A stretch of 64,000 bases of DNA from Pisaster brevispinus (Eukaryota > Echinodermata > Asteroidea > Forcipulatida > Asteriidae): the NCBI GenBank assembly GCA_023634235.1, contig JAMKCF010000013.1, positions 16,431,705-16,495,704 on the forward strand, given 5' to 3'. Within the stretch, counting starts at the first letter, position 1. Every line of letters starts with the position of its first letter. Both the position numbers and the translations under genes were made by a program. The notes under the pieces are model-generated. The model saw nothing but the letters and a program-made list of their open reading frames with translations, was not told where the DNA came from and ran no database searches. This document shows positions 28,291 to 39,290 of this stretch, piece by piece.

Positions 28291-30180
28291 AAACTTTGCT
28301 TTTGTCTCTTTGACAGCTCTGTGTACAAAAGTCCAATTGGAGATGCTTTTGAGGAGCGTTCGGAGGAGCCCCACTTGCAGGTCATTTCCGGTATCAAGCT
28401 TGCCCATTGCGACCCCAAAAGTTTCATTTTCGGATGCAGGGATACCAAGGCACAGTCAGGTACAAATTTTGTCCATTTAGCATGCCTAGATAAGGAGTTA
28501 TTCCCAAGCTTAGCGCTAATTTATTTCGGACCATTTTTGTGCCGGCATTTCTTCGCTGACAAGTAATACAATTTTGTTTTGGGGCAGCCTAACATCCAGG
28601 CCGTGCGCCTCGCCTACAAACTCGTCAGCAACCCCAAACTCACGGAAGAGAGAGCCTGTGCGACGGGCTTTAGCATGGTCTGAAACTTGTGCAGATCTGA
28701 TATTGCCCTGATGGTGATTTGACCGTCCTTTTCTGTGACAGCAAATTCCTGTTGAAGATGTTTTTGCGGGGCGTTCGGAGTGTCCCCGCTTGCTGGCTTT
28801 TTCGTTGTGAAGCCTGCCTGCAGCGGCCGTAAAAGTTTATTTTTCAGATGCAAGGATACCTAATGCAGAATCAGGTAAAAATGTCGTCTCTCTTGCACGC
28901 CTAGATCAGGAGTTATTGTGAAACTCACCGCACATTTATTTCGGGCCATTACCCCGGCCGGCACTTTCTTGCTTCGCAGCCGGCCCCTGTTTTGTTTTTT
29001 TCAGTTTCTGTTCGGCCTAACATCCAGGCCGCTCGCCTCGCTTACAAAATCGTCAGCAACACCAAACTCACGGAAGAAAGAGCCATTGAGACCGGCTTTA
29101 CAGTGGTATCAAACTTGTGCAGATCCGATATTTCCCTGAGGGTGATTTTGCCGTAAAAGTATTTTTTGATCAGGGATACCTAAGGCAGAGTAAGGTGAAA
29201 ATGTCATCTCTCTAGCCACCTACATCGGGAGAGATGCTTTTGAGGAGCAATCAAAGTAGCCCCAAAGTAGTCTGAAGATGGCGCAAAATGAAATCTGAGA
29301 TTTTTGGATGCAGGCATACCTATGGCAAAGTCAGGTAAAAATTCCGACTCTCTAGCATGCCTAGTTTAGGTGTTATTCCCAATTTTAGCGCAGATTTGTT
29401 TCAAATCATTTTTCGGCCGGGATTTTCTTGCTATGAACGCAGCCCCGGTGGGCTGTGGGTGGTGTCAGCCCTACTCCCTGGGCGCTCGCCCCGCCTACAA
29501 AAATCGTCACAAAAATGAAAGTACGACGAGGAGAGAGCCCTGGACAATGGTTCTCGAATGGTAGGAAACTTGTGCACATCCGATGGTATTCTGGGGGCGA
29601 TTTGACCGTCCTTGTTTTTTATTTATCTCACTTCCAGCTCTGTGTACCAAAAACCCGTTAAAGATGCTTTTAAGGAGCATTCGGAGTAGCCCCATTTGCC
29701 GGCCATTAACGCCGGAATTGTCTTGCTATAGTATTGATGCGCAGCCCCGTGGGCTTATTTGGGGGTGGTGGTAGCCCTACTCCATTGGCGCTCGCCCGCC
29801 TACAAAATCGTCGCAAAAATTGACCAAGACGAGGAGAGAGCCCTGGACAATGGCTCTCCAATGGTAGGAAACATCCGATGGTATTCTGGGGGTGATTTGA
29901 CCGTCCTTGTTTTTTTATTTCTCTCACTTTAATCTTTGTGTATAAAAACCTTTACAGATGTTTTTGAGGAGCATTCGGAGTAGCCCCACTTGCCGGCCAT
30001 TTGCGGTCCGAAGATGGCACAAAATGGCATCAAAAGTCAAATTTTCGGATGCATGAATACCTAAGGCACAGTCAGGTACAAAGTTTGACTCTCTAGCATG
30101 CCTAGTTCAGGAGTTATTCGCAAACTTAGCGCCGATTTTGTTTAAAATCATTTTCGGCCGGAAATTTCATGCTACCGTTA
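28291..30180 (+). repeat. Ancient, fragmented satellite-related units
   Basis: Pieces alignable to the 450-bp unit recur: 'gatgcttttgaggagcgttcgg' and its variants near 28,343, 28,757, 29,235, 29,662 and 29,953, and 'gtgatttgaccgtcc' near 28,712, 29,598 and 29,894. The copies at 29.4-30.15 kb share their own features (ggcgctcgccc, gatggcacaaaatgg), forming a distinct subfamily. The last recognisable piece ends at about 30,165-30,180. Confidence 0.75.
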
Positions 30181-30344
30181 GACACTCTATTCAGCTGAAA
30201 CTTTAATAGGTGACTTTGTACATTTTTTTATAATTTGGCCCTACTTTTAATCAGCATTAAAACTTCAGTTTGTATCAGAGAACTGGTACGCCACTCACGA
30301 AGTCGCATCTTTTTAAAACTTGTTACTTTTTTTGTTGTTATACT

Positions 30345-30727
30345 TTGACAGAAAATTGCATCGTTGGTTTAATGGTGCACTATGGTATTACAGGGACATC
30401 AACTTAACATGACATCAAAGAATCGGCGTTACGCCAAACCTGTTTTTCAGATTTTACAAGCGAAGTGCTGGTAGCAATAAAGACATTTAAAAGAAACTAC
30501 AAGCAATCTATACAATGAACTTTTGATTTATATACTTTACTTTATTTAGCTGACATAAAGTTGCATCGTTGGTTTAGTGGTACACTATGGTATTACATCA
30601 ACTTAGAATAGGCCCTACACCGGCCCATACCTATTTTTCAGATTTAAAGTAAAATAAAATGAAGACATGTAAAAGCAACATAGCAATCTAATACAACTGA
30701 CCTTCATGCAATATATTTTATTATTAC

Positions 30728-30766
<39 letters not shown>

Positions 30767-31080
30767 ATACACATAACAGCACAATATGTGCTACACAAAG
30801 AGCTGAAAAATACTTATAATATGTAGACATTAATCTATTTTTCAGTTCCCTTGATCCGTTAAGAACACCACAGATTTTACAGGTGAGAAAGTAATAAAGA
30901 CATGTTAAAGAAACCAATCAATCTATACAACTAACTTTCATTTAATATCGTTTACTTATAGTTTGATTCATTTGTTCAGTTATCTTGTTTTATTATATTT
31001 TTTTCTAATTTATTTAGTTTTATTGAAAATATGCACCACAGCACAATATGTGCTACTCAAAGAGCTGGAAAAACAGTTAC
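30345..31080 (+). repeat. Degenerate ~200-bp tandem repeat with (TTA)n tract
   Basis: 'gttgcatcgttggttta-tggt-cactatggtatta' occurs near 30,355 and 30,551. 'cagattt..aagacat...aaagaaac..caatctatacaa' occurs near 30,449, 30,640 and 30,872. 'cagcacaatatgtgctac' occurs near 30,776 and 31,041. A (TTA/TAT)n microsatellite fills about 30,720-30,766. No gene is seen here. Confidence 0.65.
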
Positions 31081-31660
31081 ATGGGGTGTTTCTTTAACCA
31101 AGTGAGACTGGTTGTACATACCAAGTATCTATAATAAATAACTTAAATAAATACTTTTAAAGAAAATATTCACAATTTCAGCAAAGGCAATATCAATATA
31201 CTATCATAAATAATACAGTTTTTTCAGAAAATTTCGACAAAAAGTCAATTATTTGAACTCTCGGTAATGTTAATGTACTACTTGGCTCGGTCCGTTAGCA
31301 CACGGTCACGACCTTGTCGGTTTTAAACTTCCGTTTATGACTTAGTCGCTTCTTTTCATCTCCTTTCAATCATTGGCGTTAAATATAAATTTACCTTGTA
31401 CAAACTTGTTTATTAAAAAGACTTTTATAAATAAATATTATAAAATGATTAAATATTGTCAGAAAAGCAGCAAGATTTCAGTCAAAACAGAATAAGTTAT
31501 CATCCTCAAAAGTTATTTCAATAAATAGCATAAATATTGTTTAAAAATATAAATATAAATATAACGTTATTATCTAAATCATTTCCATCATAAGCCTAGC
31601 TTCGGAAAATTGACCCCGTTGCAATTTCTTTTCATTTTGTTCATTATGTTATGAAATTAT
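31080..31660. other. AT-rich stretch without recognised gene
   Basis: The stretch is strongly AT-rich with no open frame of note. It lies between the satellite edge and the 3' end of the IL-17 gene. Confidence 0.5.
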
Positions 31661-31664
31661 CTGA

Positions 31665-31677
31665 TTTATTTATTTAT
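31665..31677 (-). terminator. Polyadenylation signals of the IL-17 gene
   Basis: On the minus strand, overlapping AATAAA hexamers (aataaataaat) lie about 105-115 bp beyond the TGA stop at 31,781-31,779. They are the first such signals downstream and would give a short 3' UTR. Confidence 0.6.
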
Positions 31678-31778
31678 TGTTGATGATATTTTGTTGGTTT
31701 TACTGAAGTGCATATGTTAGCTTGTGCACTATTTTGTCATTGCACCAAATACAGCGTGTTGAATGAACTCGTTAGTGG

Positions 31779-31845
31779 TCATCGTCCTTTTTTGGGACGC
31801 ACACAGGTACACGCAACAGGAACTCGTTCGTAATCACTCTGATAG
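31779..31845 (-). CDS. IL-17 coding exon 4 (terminal CxC motif)
   Basis: The acceptor is a long T-rich tract ending in ctgacag. The 67 bp complete I222 and encode 21 residues ending VPVACTCVRPKKGR and TGA. This CxC terminus is the family hallmark. The exon is too small to show as an independent open frame and was found by looking for the missing motif. Confidence 0.9.
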
Positions 31846-34800
31846 CTGTCAGAAAAAGAAAAAAAAAGATTTAAAATTAGTTTTTCAAACTCAAACTCAC
31901 CCCTAATCAAACTTTGCACAAAACTTGACCAATTTAGAAGTGCATAAGTCGTTAAGGGGTTTTCATGTGTGGTTTTTAAGTGTAATTATGAACTATGACC
32001 CAGTTACTGCACGCACACGCCCTCACTCCGTATCATATCTCACGGAGAGCGCGTGCGCATACAATAACTATATAGGTGAGAGTTAGTAATAGACATAATG
32101 CATTGACGTCTTCAAGCCGCCATCTAAGAGGTAAACCGCTGATGATATGGAAACCATTGATGTCTCTGATGGAAACGCACAGATTTGCACGCGCAGCGCG
32201 CTGGAATGACCAATGAACAACCTCCTTTTGACCGAGGGCGCCCTACTGAAATGACGCCATTTGCGCAAGGTCTTTTCCATGTACAGACACATGCCTGCTT
32301 TGATCATGACGAGACAGCCCCTTTAATCACAACTCAAATATTGCTCGTTTGGAGTTATTTTCTAAGTGAGAAATGACTATCTAGGTAGAAGATCGACAGC
32401 AGCTTAGACAATTGAAACTATATCTTATATCAGCTTGTTTGAAACTATATTTGCTGTAATTAAGATTCAATTCCAAATTAGGTCAACAACAACAAAATGT
32501 TTGTCTTCGTCTGACCGACAGTCATCTGCATTGCGACCGAAATGTTTGTATTTGTTCAAAATTGTCATTAAAAATCTCAAATAATTGGTCGGAAAATGTC
32601 AAAACAGGAAATATTGAATGTAACAGTTTACTAACCCACGGTGTTTAACAATAGACATCATATAAAAAAAAAATATATATATATATATAAACAAACACTG
32701 GTTAATGTCTCAACGGAAAATAAAAGAATCGATTTTCTGTGACATTCGTGTTCGACACCGTCTGAACTGGCGATACTACCTACCGACCCTACCTTTGAGG
32801 ACCTTGTATGGACAAACAAACTTTTTTTTTTTTTTTCTTTTTTTTTTTTGCTTTATGTGTTATACAGGGTCTTTTCCTTTTTTGTGATAAATCTTTTATT
32901 ATATTTTCAGCTGTTTCTTTTACCCATGAAATAGTTTGCTATTGTTTTTTGTTTTGTTTTTTTACCACAAAAGAGTCTTTCTCGAAGGCTTATGGACAAC
33001 ACAACACACTTAAACAGTTAGTGTAAAAATACTTACATCTGAGTTCCGTTTCTGCAGGAGTGTTTACGTAATACTTTTACGTCGAAAAATATGGGGTGAC
33101 AACTGCTGTCACTTGTAAAGTTCTGCCCATTGGGTTGAATGCAATCTGGACATGAGCACTGAGCGTAGGACATCGTCTGTGGGTGCCTGCAAAAAAGCAT
33201 TGAAAAAATGGTTAAATAGTACAAGTTCATTGAGATACCAAGTCATCAAATGAGTTACAGTAAGCTATATCGGCTGGTGGCACTAAGTCATGGCGGATGT
33301 TTCTTCTTTCATTGTTTTCTCAGAAGTGCAGTGTCCTGGGGGAGTCAAAGACCTTGCAATCTTAGACTGGAGTTTATAATAATAATAATAATAATAATTA
33401 AAACTTGTAAAGCGCCATCTATCTAAGACTAAACTTATTCCGAGGCGCATAAAAACCAAACAAAAAACAGAGTAACCACATGTATTCTAAAAGGAGGGGT
33501 TTTCACTCATACACTTCGTGCACCAAGTTGTACATGTACAGACATACGGACCAGTGAAGTGGAGCCATCAGTTCTTTGTAGGTGGCTCCCATATATCTTC
33601 CTGGCAGCCGGTGGTAGGTTTTGTTGCTTCCAACATCCCCCTCCCCCCCCCCGCCAATCAAACTTGTTGACTGACTGGGGTAATTCACTGGGTTTATTCC
33701 CTCACTTAAAGGTTTTAAAGAGGTTAACTGAATCTCACCTGTTTTTGTCCGTGTGTGGTACGTATATCCATGGACATAGTGACCTCCTGTTCCGTGGGAT
33801 GCTACCTTCAAGTAAGCTTTCATTACATCCGGGTTGTGTGTAAGGGGGGATGTCATCAACACTGGCCTCTTCAGTATCGTTTGCAATACATCGACTTATG
33901 CCATCTTGTGCTAGTTGTGACAGCAGGGAATAACTACCTACAAAAGCTTCAACATCGGGGCCCCCTACTAATATGGTCAAGCCTGAGCTTTGGGTACTCC
34001 CTTCCGTAGCAGCGGTTACGGACCGCTTGTGGTTTTCCGGGGTCTCGCCGTTTGTGGACGGTAGTCGAATCTCAGTCCCCTGGGCAGTTAGGGATTCCGA
34101 GTTGCTGATAACTTGGGCTAGGTCTGGTGCTGTGATCTCTGTGATTACACCATTGTTTGTGTGTTGATTGCTCGGTATGACGTAGCAGTCAGTCAACAAT
34201 CCATTCAAGAATACAACGAGAACCAAAGTAGCAGTTGCCTTAAAAAAAAATAAAATACACATAATATTATTTGAAAGAGTACAACGTATATTTCGTATAC
34301 CTGGAAATCAAACTGCACGCTTAAATTCGGAGAGTCGTTAGAGAGTAGCATTGTCTGCTTTTTGCCGAAAATTTAACGTAAAATGTATATCCCTGTGTCT
34401 TTTGGGTGATGCAACCTTTTACATCATTTTACAAACCCTTTCACAAAGTGGGATCTCTTCACGAACTTGTTTTCCCCATAATTATACATTAATTCAAAAT
34501 CTTCATAGTAACAAATGTAAGTATAAGTGATTGTGACATAGTTTTCATGAACAATGTCTTGATAATATTGTGCATTTACCTACGAAGTCACGCTCAACCA
34601 TCCTATTGTCCAAAATGTCTTTTCTTATTCTTTTTTTCTCCTCGAAAAAATGACGTAGTTTTGTGATGTTAGATTTAAGAAAACAAATCAAGAACGAGCT
34701 CAAGGGCCATGTCACCGAGGCAAATTTTACAGGAAAACCTGAGGTAAACCATGGAGGTAAAATACATCCATGGGTAAACCAACTCCACTGTTTTATTCCA

Positions 34801-35194
34801 AATGAACACTTTGCTTCCACAAACAGTATACAGTATCTACTGTCCCGGAGCAAATGATATCAACATTGACCGTGAATGGGTTTTGTTCTTGCCTATAGGG
34901 AACTGGTTACCAGCTGCTACCGAGCCGTGGCTCACCCACCAATCATACAAGGAAATTTTGCAAAACTCCCCCGTGCTGCCCGCACGTGGTATTTACGCAA
35001 AACGCAAAGTAGTACCTTCAAAAAATGACTTGCCCGTAAAAAGTTTATACACTGTAATGTCTGACACTGTCAAGTGGGATTTAATGGGCTGCTGAATCAT
35101 AAATTGAATTCATTTAGTGTAATTCATTCTAATTGAGTATAAAATACATTTAGAATTTAACAATAAGTATGAATCTTACCATATTAAACACCAT
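31779..35194 (-). CDS. Interleukin-17 family cytokine, complete spliced gene (243 aa)
   Basis: I join four exons: 35,194-35,180, 34,238-33,739, 33,186-33,037 and 31,845-31,779. Phases are 0, 2 and 2, with GT-AG ends and a 732-nt total including TGA. Residues 1-25 form a signal peptide (MVFNM then ATATLVLVVFL). Residues 26-157 are a long propeptide ending in R154-N-R-R157, a furin-type site. The mature part (158-243) has the family signature CPW (160-162) followed by D-K-N-R-H-P, then C182, C184, C187, C201 and C216, a VKVLR strand, and the terminal VACTCV (C234, C236). N-X-S/T sites lie at N125, N144, N194 and N218. IL-17s are secreted dimeric cytokines signalling through IL-17 receptors and SEFIR adaptors; invertebrate copies are linked to mucosal immune responses. 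Which paralogue this is cannot be told here. Confidence 0.93.
32085..32340. repeat. Dispersed repeat in IL-17 intron 3, shared with CAAP1 intron 1
   Basis: 'gccatctaagaggtaaaccgctgatg' near 32,120, with flanks, matches inverted sequence at 41,063-41,165 ('catcagcgttttacctcttagatggtgg', with tgacgt nearby in both). It is a low-copy dispersed element of unknown class. Confidence 0.55.
32665..32990. repeat. Low-complexity tracts in IL-17 intron 3
   Basis: A short A-run and (TA)n at about 32,665-32,690, then T-runs at 32,822-32,850 and 32,945-32,962. These are simple sequence. Confidence 0.8.
33037..33186 (-). CDS. IL-17 coding exon 3 (cysteine core)
   Basis: The acceptor is ttttttgcag and the donor AT|gtaagt (33,036-33,031). 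The 150 bp encode residues 172-221 and two bases of I222, including the C-x-C-x-x-C cluster and HPIFFDVKVLRKHSC, typical of IL-17 strands 2-3. Confidence 0.93.
33376..33399. repeat. (AAT)n microsatellite in IL-17 intron 2
   Basis: About eight ATA/AAT triplets lie between exons 2 and 3. Confidence 0.85.
33739..34238 (-). CDS. IL-17 coding exon 2 (signal core, propeptide, CPW motif)
   Basis: The acceptor is a T-rich tract ending in aag at 34,239. The donor is AG|gtgaga at 33,738. The 500 bp encode residues 6-171 and two bases of R172. The exon carries the hydrophobic signal core, a Ser/Thr/Glu-rich propeptide, the RNRR processing site and the first part of the IL-17 fold (CPWIYVPHTDKN). Confidence 0.92.
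35180..35194 (-). CDS. IL-17 coding exon 1 (15 bp coding)
   Basis: The exon encodes MVFNM and ends at a gtaaga donor (35,179-35,174), phase 0. The ATG has A at -3 and G at +4, and no ATG lies between it and the proposed TATA-driven start, which supports this start. Joined to exon 2 it yields a standard signal peptide. An alternative Met at 34,262 lies in the pyrimidine tract of the exon-2 acceptor and is unlikely. Confidence 0.75.
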
Positions 35195-35371
35195 TATAAC
35201 AGTTCACTGTGTAGTCTTGGGAAGAACCGTGAGGTACAAAATGCAGTCAAACAAACTGATCGTAGAGAAACTACTTGGTTCACTTCGTGTTCAACAAAGC
35301 CAGCACTGGATCGGGTATATCTGAAGAAGGTAACAACTTAGCTTGTACTTAGTTTGTTTGCCGTTTGCAAG

Positions 35372-35378
35372 TTATATA
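35372..35378 (-). promoter_or_regulatory. Candidate TATA box of the IL-17 gene
   Basis: TATATAA on the minus strand lies about 180 bp before the ATG. It predicts transcription starting near 35,345 and a 5' UTR of about 150 bp that has no upstream ATG. Confidence 0.45.
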
Positions 35379-35414
35379 TCTTTTCAGGGTGAATGTGGAT
35401 CCGGCATTCGTTTC

Positions 35415-36480
35415 TTAATAATCTTCTAAAAATAAACAAAATGCGCTGTTGCAAAAGCCGATAAACGACATATTAGGGAGAAGAAATATAAAACCATTTA
35501 AAAACTTCGCTCCAACAATAATAAGGTCCCGTCTAAACACCGGCAATTTGCGGTCAGTCTGTTCAACAAGCAAAACTTTGTAATATAGGATCCCAGTCCG
35601 GGAATTTAACATAATTTCCCTTAACTTGATATTCGAATCCGGACCGGACGTCGAGCTAAAAATACAAAATGAAGTATGTGTGCTGAGTGTGAAGTACAAA
35701 ATATCAATTACAAATATTGTCATTTTAACTAGTAATTGTTTGTTACACTCCCTTGAATAGGACGCCATAATTTTAGAGTAATTTTCGTTGTAGGACTACA
35801 TTAAAGTTATAGTCATTGTTTATAGCCCGATGCACCATGCTACAGTGAAAGACCAGAAATCATATTATTGCGTCATAGCCTTCACTCAGTTGGACCGTTG
35901 GGGGCAGCTGCAAATTAATGGTACCTAAGCTCGAAACAGTCTCAAAGTGCTTGATAATTTGACATGATTTTGACTGCTTTTTATAAAACATCGTCTCAAA
36001 TTATATCACCCCTCGACTTGTGTGTATTTCTTTCCCTTTGCTTTTGTTAGTCTTGTCTGTCTGTAAGTTGTTTGTTTGTCTGTCGGGGTGTTTGTTGGGC
36101 TGTTTGTTGTGGTGTTTGTTGGGGTGTTGGGGTATTTGTTTGTTGGTTTGTTGGGGTGTTTGTTTGTTTGTTTGTTTGTTTTATTGATTTGATTTGATTT
36201 GTTTTATTGTCCAGATAAATGGAAATTCTTTTTACACATGGTTACAAAGTATGTACATCAAGCATGAGTCAATTGAACAAACTTCAAATTGCACATATCT
36301 CATCTGAGTAAGTCATATTAATAATTTTAAACTTAATCATTATAGAATCAACACTTAATTCAAGCACAATAAATCATACTTTTCAATTTTAACTATATGA
36401 TCTCATTAATGACTGTATATTTAATTTCACTATTCATATATAAATAGTATTAATCACTTTAAATATTATAATTTACTTTA
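35415..36480. other. Intergenic stretch with (TGTT)n-rich tract
   Basis: No convincing exon is seen. A GTTTGTTTG/GGTGTTTGTT simple repeat covers about 36,055-36,200, followed by AT-rich DNA. Two GGGAA half-sites near 35,600-35,620 lie about 250 bp upstream of the proposed IL-17 start and could be Rel/NF-kB half-sites, but the match is weak. Confidence 0.5.
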
Positions 36481-38400
36481 TTCAGTCATTTTAGTTTCAA
36501 GCGGGTTCGCTTTAGAAACTCGTTTGTCCCCGATTTGGGGTTATTGACTTTATTGGTAATTTCACGGTACATTAATACAAATTACAGGAAAGCATGGCGT
36601 CAACAAGCAACCACACTCTATGGAGAAAAAAACATGGAAAAACCCCCAGGGCCATAGAGAAGAGGCAGCGTCGTAAAAACCGGAATGCCCACGCAGTATC
36701 TACATCCTGCTAAATCTTTCCCTGCAGCCGCTGTGGCAGGACCTGCCTATCCCACGTAACCTGTGTGAGCAGAATTCTGTGTCCCCCACCCCCCCCCCCC
36801 CCCAATACGGCGAATTGTGTACAACCTTTTTCTGATAGTGCCCTCATGTTAATTTCCCATAGAAAGGGGAAGATGCACAAATAATAATAAAACATCAGCA
36901 ATTTATGTTTGTTCAGTATTTCACGAGCACAACGGGCGAAGCCAGGGGGGAGGCTGGGGCACAAAATATCAAGTACCCCCCCCCCCCAGGTGCCCCTCAA
37001 GAAAAAAATCGCAATAGTGCTCACACAAAGAAAGAGAAATAGAAGAGAGGGGGAAGTGATGAACGATCGCAATCGGTATCGCTACCGCAAAATGCCATTC
37101 GAGGATGCCATTCGAGGATAGTGGCCACCTGCAAAGTCCCCTTCCAAAATAAAAGCATGACACCCCCCCCCCCCCGACAAACCCATTCTCCCTGCCCCCC
37201 CCCCCAAGCAGTGCCCCCTCTTAAAAGCAACATTCCCCTTTGCCCCCGCCGAAAAAAGGTCCTGACTACAAACTACGCCGCTGCCAATAATAACCTTTGA
37301 GATGTATTAAAAGGATGTGGAACCAGCTTATATGAAACACATATACCTTAAGTAGTTCATTTGCCAAAGAACAAGAATTACTCCATCAAAAGCTTTAGAC
37401 AATCCAGTCTAAAAAATAATGGCATCAATACGGTTTGTACCACACTATTAAGTTAATGTCCACTTACAAAATACAGTGGCTTTTTATTTTGCGAGCTTTG
37501 AAAGTGCGCCCTCTAATGGCATTATCTTGACAAAAGTCTGGCACCGTATTATTTTTTGGGTGTACACTTTGGTATGTTGATTTGTAGGTACCAGACTTAC
37601 TAAAATATTATACCCAAACAAAACGTACAAAACGTGTGTGCGGAATGTTCACGCCGTCAACATGACCGACATTCAAAGGCCAAGATCGTCATGAGATTGT
37701 TGCAAATTGTAGGCCCGTCACCTTAATTTAAACTCAGCTTAAAGGTACTGTAAGTGCGTATTATACCTTGATAATAATTGCATTTCGACTGTTTAGGTGT
37801 CCCGATTAATATAGAGGCTGTTGGGTGACAGTTTTTAGTTATATTTTTTGTTAGTAAGTAACGATTACGATGTTCCGGCCGTCCCAACTTGACAACTGTC
37901 CCAACTATAGATAGTTGGGACTTATTCGGTTCGTTCCGGTCCGCTATCGTCTCCCCGACCCTCATAGCATGCATAGGTCATCATGTACAAAATCCTATTC
38001 GAAACTCACGTTTATGCACCTGGACTTCTCTTTTGAAAACGTAGCTCGCCAAAATTAGGCTATTATATTTATATGTGTTTATTGTTTTCACAGTGAGCTC
38101 GGGGTGGGTCCAGAAAATCCACTCCGCAAAAAAAAGATGCAAAAAATGATAAATTCCCATCGTTTATTCAGAATCGTCGCCTTCCGATAACAAAAGTGGC
38201 CGCCGTCGCAAATTGTAAGGAGTTTTCGATTGAATATCATTGAAAGTCAGGGATCAACCAAAACAGCCCGATACAAAAATGTACAGACCCATCTTTCTCA
38301 GAATTATGTCATTGGAGGTTCTGGGATTATGAGAAATTTTCCTTCAGAAGGGTATTGTTTGCGATGGCTATTATTTGTAAACACCATTTTAGCGTGAGGT
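36480..38400. other. Intergenic stretch with clustered poly-C tracts
   Basis: C-runs of about 9-15 bases lie near 36,788, 36,976, 37,163 and 37,196, within repetitive DNA containing gagcacaacgggcgaagccagg. No supported exon is seen. Near 38,215 a gtaagg follows a GC-richer segment (gtggccgccgtcgc); it could end a non-coding first exon of CAAP1, but nothing else supports that. Confidence 0.45.
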
Positions 38401-38424
38401 CAGAGACTTGTAATAGATTTACAC

Positions 38425-38673
38425 CTACTCCTGGGGCTTTAGTAAAGCCGCTTTACCCCCTTCACAGTCCATAAGGATGTGGGCAATGGGTATCATTCAC
38501 TAGGAGCCTGGCTGGTAGAGCAGAATGCAGTTACCTTCCAAGCTTTTTACGAAGCAATTATGGTTAAGTGCCCTGCTCAAGGGCACAAGTGTCATGACCG
38601 GGTATCGAACCCACACTCTTCTGCTGACAACACCAGAGCTTGGGTCCGGTGAACTAGACCGCTCGACCACGAC
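38425..38673 (-). mobile_element. tRNA-derived SINE (minus strand)
   Basis: Read on the minus strand, it begins gtcgtggtcgagcggtctag, like the A-box arm of a Leu/Ser-type tRNA. It continues to a B-box (gggttcgatacc), then a body with cttgtgcccttgagcagggc. A diverged relative lies at 41,398-41,600. The 3' limit is approximate. Confidence 0.7.
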
Positions 38674-38956
38674 ATGCCAGTATTAAAAAAAACACTAGAT
38701 TTATCCAGTGAAAGCTGCAACAATTTGACTTTAAAAAAACAGACATGTACTAATGCTAAACCATAACAATGTTTTGAAATTTGTTTGCAGTGAAGGATGA
38801 TGACGTTGCCTGGAGTTTTCATACATTGACGAGGTTCTGAAGTTGAGAGCCAACTGAGGACAATGGAATGTAGGTGCATATTGTATATATTCCTTTTGTG
38901 TGAATTAGAGTGCTAAAACTTAACAAAAGATTCCTCAGAATCAACCAACACTAGTG

Positions 38957-39143
38957 TAAAGCCTGGTTCGTACTTCCTGTGAATGCGAGTGCGAAGCCAA
39001 TTTTGACGCCACAGCTCTGTTTTCGCTGGGAATGTTTCGCAGGAGTTGAGCACATCTCAACTGTTGCGAACTGTTCGTTGCGAAGTTGTGACGCCAGAAT
39101 TCACTTTGCATTCCCATTCGCAGGAAGTATGAACCGGGCTTTA
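38957..39143. mobile_element. MITE-like element with ~33-bp terminal inverted repeats
   Basis: The left end taaagcctggttcgtacttcc and the inverted right end ggaagtatgaaccgggcttta match except for a few bases. The 187-bp interior has no frame. It is typical of a non-autonomous DNA element. Confidence 0.75.
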
Positions 39144-39290
39144 CTTGTAGGCCTTATGACACTTGTGAAATGTTTAGTGTCAATGGGAACCATCTTCCAA
39201 TAGTTGAACCCTATTAACATGGCGGGACGGAAAACCCAATCCACGTAAGGCTCCGGTTAACAGGTAGGGACTGAAAATCCAATCCTTACG

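Noticed and set aside
30615..30917. 100-codon minus-strand frame with an Asn run
   Set aside because: The Asn run is the (TTA)n microsatellite read in reverse; the rest is degenerate tandem repeat.
33559..34167. Plus-strand frames across the IL-17 exon 2 region
   Set aside because: They are opposite-strand shadows of a well-supported exon.
36710..37233. Hydrophobic and Gly-rich minus-strand frames as a secreted protein
   Set aside because: Gly runs come from poly-C tracts, frames overlap one another, and no splice-consistent continuation was found.
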